Of a stretch of 64,000 nucleotides of DNA, positions 53,101-62,041 are shown one piece after another. Numbering within the stretch: position 1 is the stretch's first letter; each line of letters opens with the position of its first letter. The translations under genes were made by a program, and so were the position numbers. The stretch lies in assembly GCA_007751255.1 (NCBI GenBank), contig CP036296.1, positions 5,332,001 to 5,396,000 of the forward strand, written 5' to 3'. The stretch comes from Engelhardtia mirabilis. Lineage in GTDB: Bacteria; Planctomycetota; UBA1135; GCA-002686595. Below the pieces are notes generated by a model. It was not told the DNA's origin, did no database searches, and saw only the letters and a list, made by a program, of their open reading frames with translations.

Positions 53101-53629
53101 CACCGTGCGCTCGACCAACGGCGAGCCCGTCGCCGCCGCCACGATCTTCGTGCGCGACGCGGCGGGCAATCCGATCGAGCGCTTCTCCATGATCCTGACC
53201 GACGCCAGCGGGCGCTTCCGCTTCGAGGGCCTGGCACCGGGCGAGTACAGCTTCAGCGCGCGCAACCGCGAGATGGCGTCGATCGAGACCGACCCGGTCG
53301 AGGTCAACGCCGAGAACCCGCCGGTGGTGAACATGGTCGCCGAGGTCGGCACGACCCTGATCGCGCGCATCGAACTCGACGACGAGCCCTCGATCGACGC
53401 CTCGGTACGGGTCTTCGACGAGCGCGAGCACGACGTCTCGGGAATGGTCGGCTACCCCGACCTGATGGCCGCCATCACCGCCGGCTTCGAGTCCGGCGAG
53501 TTCCGCATCGGCCCCCTGGCCCCCGGCAAGTACCGCGTCGAGGCCACGGCCCCGGACGGGCGTTCGAAGTCGAAGGTCGTGGTCCTGGGCGGCAGCGACG
53601 AGCGGCGGGTGCGGATCCGGATCCACTAG
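50162..53629 (+). CDS. Large protein of repeated CarboxypepD_reg-like domains
   Basis: A 1155-residue protein from the ATG at 50162. A membrane anchor ([20 protein letters not shown]) is followed by a low-complexity stretch and then about eight to ten beta-sandwich domains, each with G-x-V/I-x-D-x-x-G-x-P-x-x-G/A and a later D-G-x-F/Y-x-L/F-x-x-L-x-P-G-x-Y pattern (for example [17 protein letters not shown] and [20 protein letters not shown]). These resemble carboxypeptidase regulatory domains, which support surface attachment or binding. No enzymatic domain is seen. It probably sits in the periplasm, held to the inner membrane. A family B palindrome begins 18 bases after the stop. Confidence 0.82.
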   Translation: MKNLGLILAALALLAGGLVAYLLVGRTAPEEDAGIGGAATAMDRPVDATPTAPASVPLASSGGRSSGREELAADPAAPAGSIAAAQRAPESAGGSVRGRVVDPVGAGLAGMLVAAYAPDLEARVVLGSIVAHVDAARSGLDTDEEKLPLAAVMAADDGSFELTLPRGRRAVQLAAVGPRHFTALPLEALADDSPIELRCKLGARVVGTIIPPDGHELANLAGIAISMDQSLADGLEFTQGASPSRKTVTDVRGEFSFPAVGPDTSRRVLALPDSLASASAQVSDIEAGEVRQVFLELSLGATLRGRVVDELGQGIGGAQVTAAGDTGLGVQGKALREAESAADGQFVLEHVAPVKLRVRAEAEGFLPRSIDPGQLQNGDTVGGLTLSLAAGQRIRGVVLLPDGSPAPGAELVALIDVAAAQGSNQMDLWGSRGSETESDEDGTFSLEGLKGRAFVIDARVELDADDARVAKLGGRHFWAHIEGCRPSDDMELRLQVASVLSGRVVDAAARPVTEFSIVAEQPSSSPLVRNGPPQRFWFEHDDGRFEIAELSDGLWSLRASAPGFAISEAVEVTLPDSAGVQISLVDGVIVSGRVATPRGDGVGGAVVTLDRNWIDAIVQLDSRQATSLEDGSFELRDQAPGELALVAKHPDWADSETITVGLPQSGRLDGVELVLRQGGRITGVVYDEDGQPAPGAQVICQNPQTFEPMLAPADDNGRFGFGPLKPGTYQVVSMGNLTELAEGGGDSSPLSLLSDMKVAMVDVVDGETVEVELGVPPSNPVEVSGRVTSAGEPVTTGAIQFIQESKGMDSLKFAEIGADGRYEVTLNEPGDYLVTIQPHRQGGMSLRQNNIEYRKLVPEGPECRIDLTLPDSSISGRVTDQDGEPLDGVIVNSTRQEGVIYGMAFGGGFSTTTTDEDGRYELTHMRPGRYQVTAGGTFFGMQLSSGQVRGRINRADLVIEADQHLEGIDFELGPPITVTGTVRSTNGEPVAAATIFVRDAAGNPIERFSMILTDASGRFRFEGLAPGEYSFSARNREMASIETDPVEVNAENPPVVNMVAEVGTTLIARIELDDEPSIDASVRVFDEREHDVSGMVGYPDLMAAITAGFESGEFRIGPLAPGKYRVEATAPDGRSKSKVVVLGGSDERRVRIRIH

Positions 53630-53646
53630 TGGGACGTGCGGTGGCG

Positions 53647-53757
53647 GCGGGACGTACGGTGGCGGGATCATTTGTCCCAACGGCCGCCGTCGGCGCTGCG
53701 TTCCGCAGCGCCGACGGCGGCCGTTGGGACAAATGATCCCGCCACCGTACGTCCCGC
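53647..53757. repeat. Perfect 54-bp inverted repeat with TTC loop (palindrome family B)
   Basis: Arms 53647-53700 and 53704-53757 are exact reverse complements. The arm contains GACGTACGGTGGCGGG and ATCATTTGTCCCAACGGCCG. It starts 18 bases after one stop and ends three bases before the stop of the convergent RluD-like gene, so it is the whole terminator space for both. Confidence 0.97.
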
Positions 53758-53759
53758 GC

Positions 53760-54737
53760 CTACGACTGCTCCGGTCGGTTCGCCCGCAACCACTCGAGGA
53801 ACGCTGCCATGTCCTCGGGCAGGGGCGCCTCGAACTCCACGGGCCCCGTCCCGTCGGGGTGGCTGAAGCTCAGTCGAGAGGCGTGCAGACACTGCCGGCG
53901 CGGCACCGGCGCGTCCGCGGGGAGCGCCTTGTGGGTTCTCCCACCCGTGTAGATCTTGTCGGCCACGATCGAGTGACCGAGCCACTCGAGGTGCACGCGG
54001 ATCTGGTGCGTGCGCCCAGTGCGCGGCTTGCACTCGAGCAGGGAGTAGCCGTCGAAGCGCTCGCGCACCTCGTAGAAGGTCTGGGCCTCGCGGCCCTCCT
54101 CGGAGGGCACCACGCTGATCCGATCCGACGCGCGCTCGGAGCGGCCCAGGGGCTGGTCGATCCACTCGGACTCGAAGCGCGGCTGGCCGTGGACGATCGC
54201 CAGGTACGACTTGCTCACCTCGCGCTCGCGGAACTGGCGTCGTACCGACTCGCCCGCGGCCTCGGTCTTGACGATCACCATCAGGCCGCTGGTCGCGCCG
54301 TCCAGTCGATGCACGATGCCGGGGCGGTCGGGGCCCTGTACGGCGGGCAGCTCGCCCCACTGTTCCACGGCCAGGTCGGCCACGGTGCCGCCGGAGACGC
54401 CGTCGTTGGGGTGGGCGACCAGCCCCGCGGGCTTGTCGATGATGGCGAAGGATGGCTCGTCGTGGATCACCGCGAAGCGCACGACCCCGGACGCGACCCG
54501 GCGCTGCTTGGCCACCGGGCGCCAGACGAGCCTCTGGCCCTGGACCAAGGGCGTCGAGGGCCGCAGCAGGACCTCGTCATCCACCTGCACCCCGCCGCCC
54601 TTGATCCACTCCTGGATCTTGGTCCGGGAGGTGTCCGGACAGAGGTCGCAGAGCGCCTTGTCCAGCCGCATCCCCTCCCACTCCGGGGGGATCACGTGGC
54701 GTCGCTCCTCTGTTTGGTCGGCCTCGTTGGTGGTCAC
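53760..54737 (-). CDS. rluD: Large-subunit rRNA pseudouridine synthase, RluD family
   Basis: A 325-residue protein from the GTG at 54737, chosen because E. coli RluD is 326 residues and the frame upstream is Pro/Gly-rich. An S4 domain (RLDKALCDLCPDTSRTKIQEWI-like, residues about 22-85) precedes the synthase domain with IIDKPAGLVAHP and the catalytic HRLDGATSGLMV. GRTHQIRVHLEWLGHSIVADKIY is the C-terminal signature. It converts uridines to pseudouridine in 23S rRNA. The precise positions cannot be deduced; RluC/RluA relatives are the alternatives. Confidence 0.9.
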   Translation of the reverse strand: MTTNEADQTEERRHVIPPEWEGMRLDKALCDLCPDTSRTKIQEWIKGGGVQVDDEVLLRPSTPLVQGQRLVWRPVAKQRRVASGVVRFAVIHDEPSFAIIDKPAGLVAHPNDGVSGGTVADLAVEQWGELPAVQGPDRPGIVHRLDGATSGLMVIVKTEAAGESVRRQFREREVSKSYLAIVHGQPRFESEWIDQPLGRSERASDRISVVPSEEGREAQTFYEVRERFDGYSLLECKPRTGRTHQIRVHLEWLGHSIVADKIYTGGRTHKALPADAPVPRRQCLHASRLSFSHPDGTGPVEFEAPLPEDMAAFLEWLRANRPEQS

Positions 54738-55238
54738 AACGGGATCATGGACGAGCGGAGGGGGCAGGTCGAGCCCTGCGCGGTCTGCTTGCCCCGCCTC
54801 GGAGCCCTTCGGCGGGCCCAGGTCGCCCCTGACGAGCCGGGGTTCGGCCGGTAACATGCGCCGCTCGACCGGGTAGACCGAGCGCGTCGGGCTCTCTCCC
54901 GGGCCCCCGACGGCTCGATCTCTCGCCCGAGAGCCTGCGGGGTCCACCCGAGGGTCCCGACACGGGCCCGCCTGCGGCCCAACAGCGGCCCGCCTGCGGG
55001 ATCGACCCGTCCCGACCGTTCCTGGCCCACACTCCTGTCACGGACGCGCCCGAGATCGACTATCCCCCCCGGCATCTTCGCGGAGCCGAGGACGGCGCCC
55101 GCGCGGATCCGATCCGGGCGGGGATGAATCCAAGCCCGCAGAACTTCGCCAGCACTGCCAAGGCCCACCCGTAAGACCGACGCGGACTGTCCTCGACGCC
55201 AGTACCGCCGCCCGACGAACCGACGCCAAGCAACGCCC
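54738..55238. other. 501-base intergenic region between divergent genes
   Basis: It holds no convincing gene. GGCCCGCCTGCGG is duplicated at about 54965-54977 and 54987-54999. If RluD started further upstream, at an ATG at 54947, part of this region would be coding; its composition does not favour that. Promoters for both flanking genes must lie here, but no clear TAnnnT box stands out. Confidence 0.4.
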
Positions 55239-56927
55239 ATGAGCCTCGCCGCCATCGTTCTCCCGCTCGCCACCGCCTTCGCACCGCAGCAGGGGGCCGT
55301 CGCCCCCCCCCCGGGGATGGTCTTCGTCGAAGGCGGTCGGGTCACGGTCGGCGCCGACAAGGACCACCTCGAGCCCCTGATCGAGGCGGATCAAGAGTTC
55401 GCCCCCTCCTTCGCCTCGGAGTTCCCCCAGCACACGGAGAACGTGCGGGAGTTCTTCCTCATGCCGACCGAGGTCACGAACGAGCAGTACGCCGCGTTCG
55501 TGCGCGCCACGGGGCACCGGGTTCCCTTCCACATGGCCGACCAGGAGGCCGTCGCCGCCGCCCAGGCGGCCTTCCTCGAGGAGGACGGTCGCCGGCGGCA
55601 GGAGCTCAAGGACGCGGGGCAGACCGTGCCCCCGGCCCAGAAGTTCGACCAGCAGGCCTGGTGGGACGACAACTGGCGCGACTTCGAATGGTCCATCCCG
55701 GAGGGCAAGGAGGACCATCCGGTCGTCTACGTCGACTACCAGGACGCCCAGGCCTACGCCAAGTGGGCCGGACTGCGGCTGATGACCGAGGTCGAGTTCC
55801 AGGCCGCGGGCCGCGGCAAGGAGGAGACGGTCTACCCCTGGGGCGACGAGTGGGATGGCTCCAAGGTCACCTCGAGCGCGGATCGCCCGAAGAGCTCGAC
55901 CCTTGCGGTGGGCGCCACCAAGTCCGCTACCGGCGCGGGCTTCTACGACCTGCTCGGCAGTGTCTGGGAGTGGACCTCGAGCCCCTTCACGCCCTTCGAC
56001 AAGTACAAGGCCTTCACCGTCGACGTGGGCAAAGGCAGCCGCTCGCGCACGGTGAATGCCGCCGCCGAGTGGAATGCGGACTTCCGCGTGGCCGTGGGCG
56101 GCTCCTGGGGCAGCCCGGCCTTCCACTGCCGCCTGACGACGCGCCGCCGCTGCGACCGCAGCCAGCAGACCGCTGCCTTGGGCTTCCGCTGCGCGGCCTC
56201 GCCGGGCATCGCCACGGACCTGGTCCAGGCGGTCGTCGACGACCTGCCCCACGCCCTGCGTCCGGACCTCGACCTGGAGCCGGTGGCGGCCCTCTCGATG
56301 GACCGCTACATCTCCGACGCCGGCACCGCGAAGGTGCCCGGCTACGCGCGGATCACGGGCTACGACTACTTCTCGGTCATCCCGGTGGACCGCATCCTGC
56401 ACAGCAACCCCTCGAGCTTCGGGGTCGAGACCCTCGAAGAGGGTCCCGTGGGCGTGGCCGTGCTGACCACCTCGCTGCCGATCCTCGAGCCCGCGCTGGA
56501 GCCCGGGACCTACCTGATCTCCTTCCGTGAGAAGGGCAAGGACCGCCGCGACAAGGGCGAAGAGGACGAGAAGGCCGCCGCGCAGGGAGTCGCCAGTCGC
56601 CAGGACGGGCCCAGCGCCGATGAGGCCGAGCCCGCCTACGACATCGAGAGCGCGAACCTCTTGATCACCGACGCCAATGGCGTCCTGATCCACGCCATCC
56701 CGATCAAGGACGTCGAGTACGCGACGGTCGACAAGGACTACCCCGACGGACGACTGCTGGTCACCGCCTACAAGGCGCCGAAGCGGGCCGGCGAGGACGA
56801 GGTCGTGGGCGACACGCTCGGCGTGACCCTCGACGTCTCGTCGAAGAACAGCAAGAAGGCCATGCGCTTCGAGTTCAAGGTCAAGGTCGAGAAGGACCTG
56901 ATCGACGGCACCTGGCGCAAGCGCTGA
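55239..56927 (+). CDS. Secreted SUMF1/formylglycine-generating-enzyme-like protein
   Basis: A 562-residue protein. After a short signal-like N-terminus, PGMVFVEGGRVTVGAD opens an FGE-sulfatase domain (residues about 25-330) with TEVTNEQYAAFVRATG, HPVVYVDYQDAQAYAKWAG, RLMTEVEFQAAGRG, YPWGDEWDG and GSVWEWTSSPF. In true FGE two Cys near GGS bind copper; here the first is missing (GGSWGSPAFHC), leaving one Cys. A C-terminal beta-rich extension of about 230 residues is unassigned. A formylglycine-generating role is therefore doubtful; such domains also occur in carbohydrate-binding and signalling proteins. It is probably exported. Confidence 0.8.
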   Translation: MSLAAIVLPLATAFAPQQGAVAPPPGMVFVEGGRVTVGADKDHLEPLIEADQEFAPSFASEFPQHTENVREFFLMPTEVTNEQYAAFVRATGHRVPFHMADQEAVAAAQAAFLEEDGRRRQELKDAGQTVPPAQKFDQQAWWDDNWRDFEWSIPEGKEDHPVVYVDYQDAQAYAKWAGLRLMTEVEFQAAGRGKEETVYPWGDEWDGSKVTSSADRPKSSTLAVGATKSATGAGFYDLLGSVWEWTSSPFTPFDKYKAFTVDVGKGSRSRTVNAAAEWNADFRVAVGGSWGSPAFHCRLTTRRRCDRSQQTAALGFRCAASPGIATDLVQAVVDDLPHALRPDLDLEPVAALSMDRYISDAGTAKVPGYARITGYDYFSVIPVDRILHSNPSSFGVETLEEGPVGVAVLTTSLPILEPALEPGTYLISFREKGKDRRDKGEEDEKAAAQGVASRQDGPSADEAEPAYDIESANLLITDANGVLIHAIPIKDVEYATVDKDYPDGRLLVTAYKAPKRAGEDEVVGDTLGVTLDVSSKNSKKAMRFEFKVKVEKDLIDGTWRKR

Positions 56928-56951
56928 CACGGTCCGCGACAGGTTCCGAAT

Positions 56952-56996
56952 GCGAACCGGCCCCGCGGTGCTCGTCGCACCGCGGGGCCGGTTCGC
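56952..56996. terminator. Bidirectional 19-bp hairpin
   Basis: Arms 56952-56970 and 56978-56996 (GCGAACCGGCCCCGCGGTG) are exact reverse complements with a CTCGTCG loop. It lies 24 bases after the SUMF1-like stop and 73 bases from the valS stop, both pointing inward. No clean T tract is present. Confidence 0.75.
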
Positions 56997-57069
56997 GTTC
57001 ATCAGGTGGCACTGCGGGCCGGACTCCGTTCCTCGGGCAGTGGGGTCGGGGCTAGCGCCGCCCCCCGCC

Positions 57070-59748
57070 TCAGGACAGCCCTTCGAGGTTGCGCTCTAAG
57101 AGCGCCAGCTCCTGCTCGAGCTCCTCCTGCTTGACCTTCTCGGCCTCGACCATCTCCGGCTCGGCGTTGGCCAGGAAGCCCTGGTTGGCGAGCTTCTTCG
57201 ACAGGGCCTCGAGGCCCTTCCTGGCCTTGTCCGCCCGGCGCGCGAGGGTCTCGCTCAGCTTGGCCGTGTCCACGTCCTCGCCCAGGCGCACGAAGACCTC
57301 GATGCCGCCGGCCACCGCCGCCGCCGAGGACGGCGGGCGCTCGGCGGCCGCATGGACCTCGACCGTCTCCAGGTGCGCCAGGCCGCGCAGGCGCTCGACC
57401 GAGGACTCGATCACGTCGCGGTCCTCGGCACGGGGGGCCACGATCACCGTGTCCAGGGCCTTGCGCTCGCCGACCATCGTCAGGGCGCGCACGGAACGCA
57501 CGGCCCGCACGACCTCCTGCAACACGCCGATACGCGCCTCGGCCGCCTCGTCGACGGCCAGGCCCTCGCCCGTGGGCCAGGGACCTCGCACGAGCATCCC
57601 GCGCTCCCCGTCGCCGAGCACGCGCCCGAGCTCCGCCCACAGCACCTCGGTCTGGAAGGGCGTGAAGGGGTGCAGCAGCGCCAGCATGTCGTTCAGCACC
57701 CGCGCCAGGGTCCCTCGCGCCGCCTTCGCCGAGTCGTCCTCGCCGGCCAGGCGCCCCTTCGCGAGCTCCACGTACCAGTCGCAGAAGTCGTTCCAGACGA
57801 AGCGGTACAGGGCCGTGGCCGCGTCGTTGAAGTGGTAGTCGGTCAGGGCCGTGTGGACCTCCGACCGCGTCCGCGCCAGGCGCGACAGGATCCAGCGGTC
57901 CTCGACCTCCACGGCCGCGGCGGACGAGCCGTCCGTGCGCTCGCCCTCGAGGTTCATCATCACGAAGCGCGCCGCGTTCCAGATCTTGTTGGTGAAGCGC
58001 CGCCCCTCCTCGAAGCGCGCCGGGGCCAGCTTCACGTCCTGCCCCTCGCGGGTCAGCATCATCAGCGAGTAGCGCACGGCGTCCGCACCGAACTCCTCGA
58101 TCATCGCGATCGGGTCGATGCCGTTGCCCGCGCTCTTGCTCATGCGCTTGCCCTTGCCGTCGAGCACGGTCGCGTGCACGTAGCAGGTGGTGAAGGGGCA
58201 ACGCTCGGCCTCGGGCAGCGAGTCCACGAACTCGTAGCCCGCCATGACCATGCGCGCGATCCACAGGTAGATGATCTCGCGCGCCGTGGAGATGAACTGG
58301 GTCGGGTAGAAGCGGCGCAGGTCCGCCGTGTCGTCGGGCCAACCCAGGGTCGCGAAGGGCCAAAGCCACGAGGAGGCCCAGGTGTCGAGCACGTCCGCGT
58401 CCTGGCGCACGATCGGCTTGCCGGTCTTCGGGTGGGCGTCGCCGAGCTGCAGCTCGTCGGCCGAGCCCGCCGGCACGCCGTCCTCGTCGTACCAGATCGG
58501 AATCCGGTGCCCCCACCACAGCTGGCGGCTGATGCACCAGTCCTGCACGTTCTCGAGCCAGTCCAGGTAGACCTTCTTCCAGCGCTCGGGCCGGAAGGTC
58601 AGCGAGCCGTTGCCAACGGCCGCGATGGCCGGCTCGGCCAGCTCCTTCATGCGCACGAACCACTGCTCGCTGACCAGCGGCTCGATGACGGACTTGGAGC
58701 GATCCGACAGGGACACGTTGTGGGTGATCGACTCGACCTTGTCGAGCAGGCCCAGCTCCTCGAGTTGCTTGACCACCTCGGTGCGGGCCTTCTCGCGCGA
58801 CATCCCCGCGAACGGCCCGCCTTCCGCGTTCAGCGTGCCGTCCTTCTCGAGGATCGAGATGATCGGCAAGTTGTGCCGCGCGCCGCGCTCGTAGTCGGCG
58901 GGGTCGTGGCCGGGCGTGACCTTGACCGCGCCCGTACCGAAGGCCGGGTCCACGCTCTCGTCGGCCACGATCGGGATCTCACGCCCCAGGAAGGGCAGCA
59001 CCACCGACTTGCCGACCAGGTCGCCGTAGCGCTCGTCGTCCGGGTGCACCGCCACGCCCGTGTCGCCGAGCATGGTCTCCGGCCGCGTGGTCGCCACCAC
59101 CAGGAAGCGCTCCGGCTGGTCCTTGACCGGGTACTTGAGGTGCCAGAGCTTGCCCTTGCGGGTCTCGTACTCGATCTCGTCGTCGCTGATCGCCGTCTGC
59201 AGCACGCAGTCCCAGTGCACCAGCCGCGCGCCGCGATAGATCAGCCCCTTCTCCCACAGGGCCAGGAACGACACGCGCACGGCGCGCGACAGGTCCTCGT
59301 CCATGGTGAACTTGGTGCGCGACCAGTCGCAGGAGGCGCCCAGGCGCCGGTACTGCTCGAGGATCTGGTTGCCGTGCAGCTCCTTCCACTCCCAGACCTT
59401 CCCCAGGAAGGCGTCGCGCCCCAGGTCCTGGCGCGTCTTGCCCTCTTCCGCATAGAGCTTCTTCTCCACCACCGCCTGGGTCGCGATGCCCGCGTGGTCG
59501 GTGCCCGGCAGCCACAGGGCGTCGAAGCCCTGCATGCGCTTGTGGCGGATCACGATGTCCTGGATCGCCCCGTTCAAGGCGTGCCCCATGTGGAGCACCC
59601 CCGTCACGTTGGGCGGCGGGATCATGATCGTGAAGGGCTCGGCCCCCTTCGGCGCTTCGGCAGCGGGTGTGAACGAGCCGGCCTCGAGCCAGCGGGTGTA
59701 GACCGCTGCCTCGTGCTCGTGCGGGTCGTAGCGCGGAGAGAGTTCCAT
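57070..59748 (-). CDS. valS: Valyl-tRNA synthetase
   Basis: An 892-residue class I synthetase from the ATG at 59748, which gives MELSPRYDPHEHE; an upstream extension is Ala/Pro-rich. PPPNVTGVLHMGHALN carries the HIGH motif and GKGKRMSKSAGNGIDP the KMSKS motif. The editing domain includes ATTRPETMLGDTGVAVHP, which hydrolyses Thr-tRNAVal. The C-terminal coiled coil typical of ValRS (QEELEQELALLERNLEGL) ends the protein. It charges tRNAVal with valine. It stands alone and is convergent with the SUMF1-like gene. Confidence 0.97.
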   Translation of the reverse strand: MELSPRYDPHEHEAAVYTRWLEAGSFTPAAEAPKGAEPFTIMIPPPNVTGVLHMGHALNGAIQDIVIRHKRMQGFDALWLPGTDHAGIATQAVVEKKLYAEEGKTRQDLGRDAFLGKVWEWKELHGNQILEQYRRLGASCDWSRTKFTMDEDLSRAVRVSFLALWEKGLIYRGARLVHWDCVLQTAISDDEIEYETRKGKLWHLKYPVKDQPERFLVVATTRPETMLGDTGVAVHPDDERYGDLVGKSVVLPFLGREIPIVADESVDPAFGTGAVKVTPGHDPADYERGARHNLPIISILEKDGTLNAEGGPFAGMSREKARTEVVKQLEELGLLDKVESITHNVSLSDRSKSVIEPLVSEQWFVRMKELAEPAIAAVGNGSLTFRPERWKKVYLDWLENVQDWCISRQLWWGHRIPIWYDEDGVPAGSADELQLGDAHPKTGKPIVRQDADVLDTWASSWLWPFATLGWPDDTADLRRFYPTQFISTAREIIYLWIARMVMAGYEFVDSLPEAERCPFTTCYVHATVLDGKGKRMSKSAGNGIDPIAMIEEFGADAVRYSLMMLTREGQDVKLAPARFEEGRRFTNKIWNAARFVMMNLEGERTDGSSAAAVEVEDRWILSRLARTRSEVHTALTDYHFNDAATALYRFVWNDFCDWYVELAKGRLAGEDDSAKAARGTLARVLNDMLALLHPFTPFQTEVLWAELGRVLGDGERGMLVRGPWPTGEGLAVDEAAEARIGVLQEVVRAVRSVRALTMVGERKALDTVIVAPRAEDRDVIESSVERLRGLAHLETVEVHAAAERPPSSAAAVAGGIEVFVRLGEDVDTAKLSETLARRADKARKGLEALSKKLANQGFLANAEPEMVEAEKVKQEELEQELALLERNLEGLS

Positions 59749-59867
59749 CGATGCGAAGGGGTAGGTGCGGGCCGGGGGCGGCGGACGGGCGCGGGCCGCT
59801 GGAGCAGCGGGCGCCCACTTCAACGGGGCTCCCGGCAGGGGTCAAGCGATGCGGGCGCGGGCCGGGC

Positions 59868-60863
59868 TCAATCGGGGGCGAAGCCACGATCTGTCGCCCA
59901 ACGGTCGATTCCGGCCTGCAGACCGGGCAGCTCGAAGGACAGGAGCGCGGCCGCGCGGCGCGCGTCGAGGGAGGTGTCGCCGGGGCGATCGGCGGCGCCG
60001 GCGTCGGCTCGCAGGCTGGCCCGCGGAGGCTCCAGGTCGCCGGCCGCCGAGCCCACAGCGGCCAGGGCCGCCAGGCCCAGATCCAGACGGCTGACGCGCT
60101 CGGGTCCGGCCACGTGCAGGATCCCCCGCGCGTCGCCCGCGACCAGCTCGACCAGGGCCGCGGCGGCGGCGCCCACCTCGAGGGGCGTGCGCCACTCGTC
60201 CTTGAAGAGGGTGAAGGGGCCCCGTGCGAGGGCCGCCAGGAGTCCGTCCGTGGCGCCCAGTCCGCGCCCGCGCGAGTCCCCGAACAGCAGCGGCAGGCGT
60301 ACCACGAGGGCGGCGGGGCAGGCGTCGAGCACGGCCCGCTCCCCGGCCCACTTCGACTGGCCGTAGACGCTCACCGGCGCCGGCAGCGCGTCTTCGTCGA
60401 AGCCCCCCGGCGGCGCGGGCTCGGCGCCGAAGACGAGGTCGGTGGAGACGTGCAAGAGCCGCGCGCCGTGGCCTTGGCACCAGGCCGCGATCTCTCCAGG
60501 CGCCGCCGCGTTGATGCGATTCGCGAGCTCGGGCTGGGCCTCGCACACGCCTTGGCTCGCGATGGCGGCCAGGTTCAGCACGTGGGTCGGCGCGCAGCGC
60601 TCGAGCGCGGAGGAGATCGCCGCGCAGGAGGCGAGGTCGATCGCGACGGGCTCGAAGGCCACGCCGGTGAGCGGCGGGCAGGAGCGCCGCGGATCGCGGG
60701 CGCCGGCCGCGACGGTCCAGCCGGGCCGCGCCGCCGCGCGCTCCAGCACGTGGGGACCGAGGAAACCCGACGCGCCGAGCACCAGGACCACGCGGCGATC
60801 CGCGCTTCCGCCACCACTCCCGAGCGCACCGTCCCCGCGCAAGCTGTCCGCAACCTGGTCCAT
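59868..60863 (-). CDS. RmlD-like NAD(P)-dependent sugar reductase/epimerase
   Basis: A 331-residue short-chain extended dehydrogenase. VVLVLGASGFLGPHVLE gives the Rossmann Gly motif, VLNLAAIAS the sugar-binding strand and VYGQSKWAGERAVL the catalytic Y-x3-K. The length and blocks are close to dTDP-4-dehydrorhamnose reductase RmlD, but no other Rml gene is near, so the sugar is uncertain. It may feed the glycan cluster at 11406-17531. Divergent from the diacylglycerol kinase-like gene with a 105-base gap. Confidence 0.82.
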   Translation of the reverse strand: MDQVADSLRGDGALGSGGGSADRRVVLVLGASGFLGPHVLERAAARPGWTVAAGARDPRRSCPPLTGVAFEPVAIDLASCAAISSALERCAPTHVLNLAAIASQGVCEAQPELANRINAAAPGEIAAWCQGHGARLLHVSTDLVFGAEPAPPGGFDEDALPAPVSVYGQSKWAGERAVLDACPAALVVRLPLLFGDSRGRGLGATDGLLAALARGPFTLFKDEWRTPLEVGAAAAALVELVAGDARGILHVAGPERVSRLDLGLAALAAVGSAAGDLEPPRASLRADAGAADRPGDTSLDARRAAALLSFELPGLQAGIDRWATDRGFAPD

Positions 60864-60922
60864 AGCCGTCGATTGTCACGCGCAACGGCGCGACGGTGCC
60901 AGTCTCCGACGTCGCTCCGCGC

Positions 60923-60928
60923 TATAAC
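60923..60928 (+). promoter_or_regulatory. Candidate -10 box TATAAC for the diacylglycerol kinase-like gene
   Basis: TATAAC within GCTATAACG lies 40 bases before the ATG at 60969 in a 105-base divergent region. Confidence 0.35.
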
Positions 60929-60968
60929 GACCCGCCGCCACCGGTCATCGCCGCGGGCGGGATCCCCC

Positions 60969-61886
60969 ATGGCCGACCGCAGCAACAGCGCCGACGTCTC
61001 CGAGCCCGCGCGCGAGTTCCGCCGGGCCCAGGTGATCGCCAACCCGATCGCCGGCCGCGGCCGCGGCTCAAGCTACGCGCGCGAGCTGACCGAGGGCCTG
61101 CGCGCGGCGGGGATCGAGACCGAGCTGCTGCTCACCGCCGGCCGCGGCGACGCGGGCAAACGCGCCTGCGAGGTCGCGGGCGAGGTCGACCTGATCGTCA
61201 GCGTGGGCGGCGACGGAACCCTCAACGAGGTCCTGGGCGGAGTCGGCAGCGCGAGCCCGGCGATCGCGCAGCTGCCCCTGGGCACCGCCAATGTGCTGGC
61301 CACCGAGCTGCACCTGCCGCGCAGGGTCGAGGCCGCCGTCGAGATCATCCGCCGCGGCCGCACGACGCCCCTCGACACCTCACAGGTGAACGGCCGGCTC
61401 AGCTTCCTGTGCGTCGGCGTCGGCATCGACGGCTTCGCCGTGCGCGAGGTCGAGCGGCGCCGCACCGGCGCGATCACCAAGCTGGCCTACGTGACCGCGA
61501 TGGCGCGCGTGCTGGGCGGCTACCGCCCGCCGCAGCTCAGCCTGGAGATCGACGGCGTCCCGGTGGACGGCCACTTCGGCTTCGTCCTGATCAGCAACGT
61601 GCGCGGTTACGGCGCGGTCTTCAACCTCAGCCCCGACTGCCGCCACGCAGACGGCCTGGTGGAGGTCTACGGCCTGCGCTCCGGCTCGATCCCCGCCCTG
61701 GTCAAGATGGCCGCCGTCGGCATGGCCGGCCGCCTGCCGGGCAGGGCGGTCGAATTCTGGCAGGGCAGCCGCGTGCGGGTCACCGCCCCCGAAGAAGTGC
61801 CCTTCCAGGTCGACGGCGACTTCGGCGGCGCGGGCCCGGTGGACTTCGAGGTCAGCGGGCGCCAGGTCCGGATCGTGGTGCCGTGA
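60969..61886 (+). CDS. Diacylglycerol/lipid kinase, DagK/YegS family
   Basis: A 305-residue protein from the ATG at 60969. VIANPIAGRGRG opens the DAGK catalytic domain, and IVSVGGDGTLNEVLGG carries GGDGT, the nucleotide-binding signature. LPLGTANVLATEL and the C-terminal DGDFGGAG-type segment complete the two-domain fold. These enzymes phosphorylate diacylglycerol or related lipids at the inner face of the membrane. The lipid substrate is unknown. The gene is convergent with the next one; the 155-base gap has no obvious structure. Confidence 0.88.
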   Translation: MADRSNSADVSEPAREFRRAQVIANPIAGRGRGSSYARELTEGLRAAGIETELLLTAGRGDAGKRACEVAGEVDLIVSVGGDGTLNEVLGGVGSASPAIAQLPLGTANVLATELHLPRRVEAAVEIIRRGRTTPLDTSQVNGRLSFLCVGVGIDGFAVREVERRRTGAITKLAYVTAMARVLGGYRPPQLSLEIDGVPVDGHFGFVLISNVRGYGAVFNLSPDCRHADGLVEVYGLRSGSIPALVKMAAVGMAGRLPGRAVEFWQGSRVRVTAPEEVPFQVDGDFGGAGPVDFEVSGRQVRIVVP

Positions 61887-62041
61887 GTGCCCCGGTCCAC
61901 TGAGGACGAGCTGCCCGAGTCCACGTGTACTCCGCTCGCCTCTGATCGCCCATGGACCTCTGCATGTCGACCCGCTGGTCGGCTGACTGCGGCCGCCGAG
62001 GTGTTCTGCGCCGATCGGGCCGTTGAGGTGGCGGCGCGCGA

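Noticed and set aside
59842-60885. Alternative minus-strand frame over the RmlD-like gene
   Set aside because: Arg/Ala-rich with no motifs, while the chosen frame shows a Rossmann fold and Y-x3-K.
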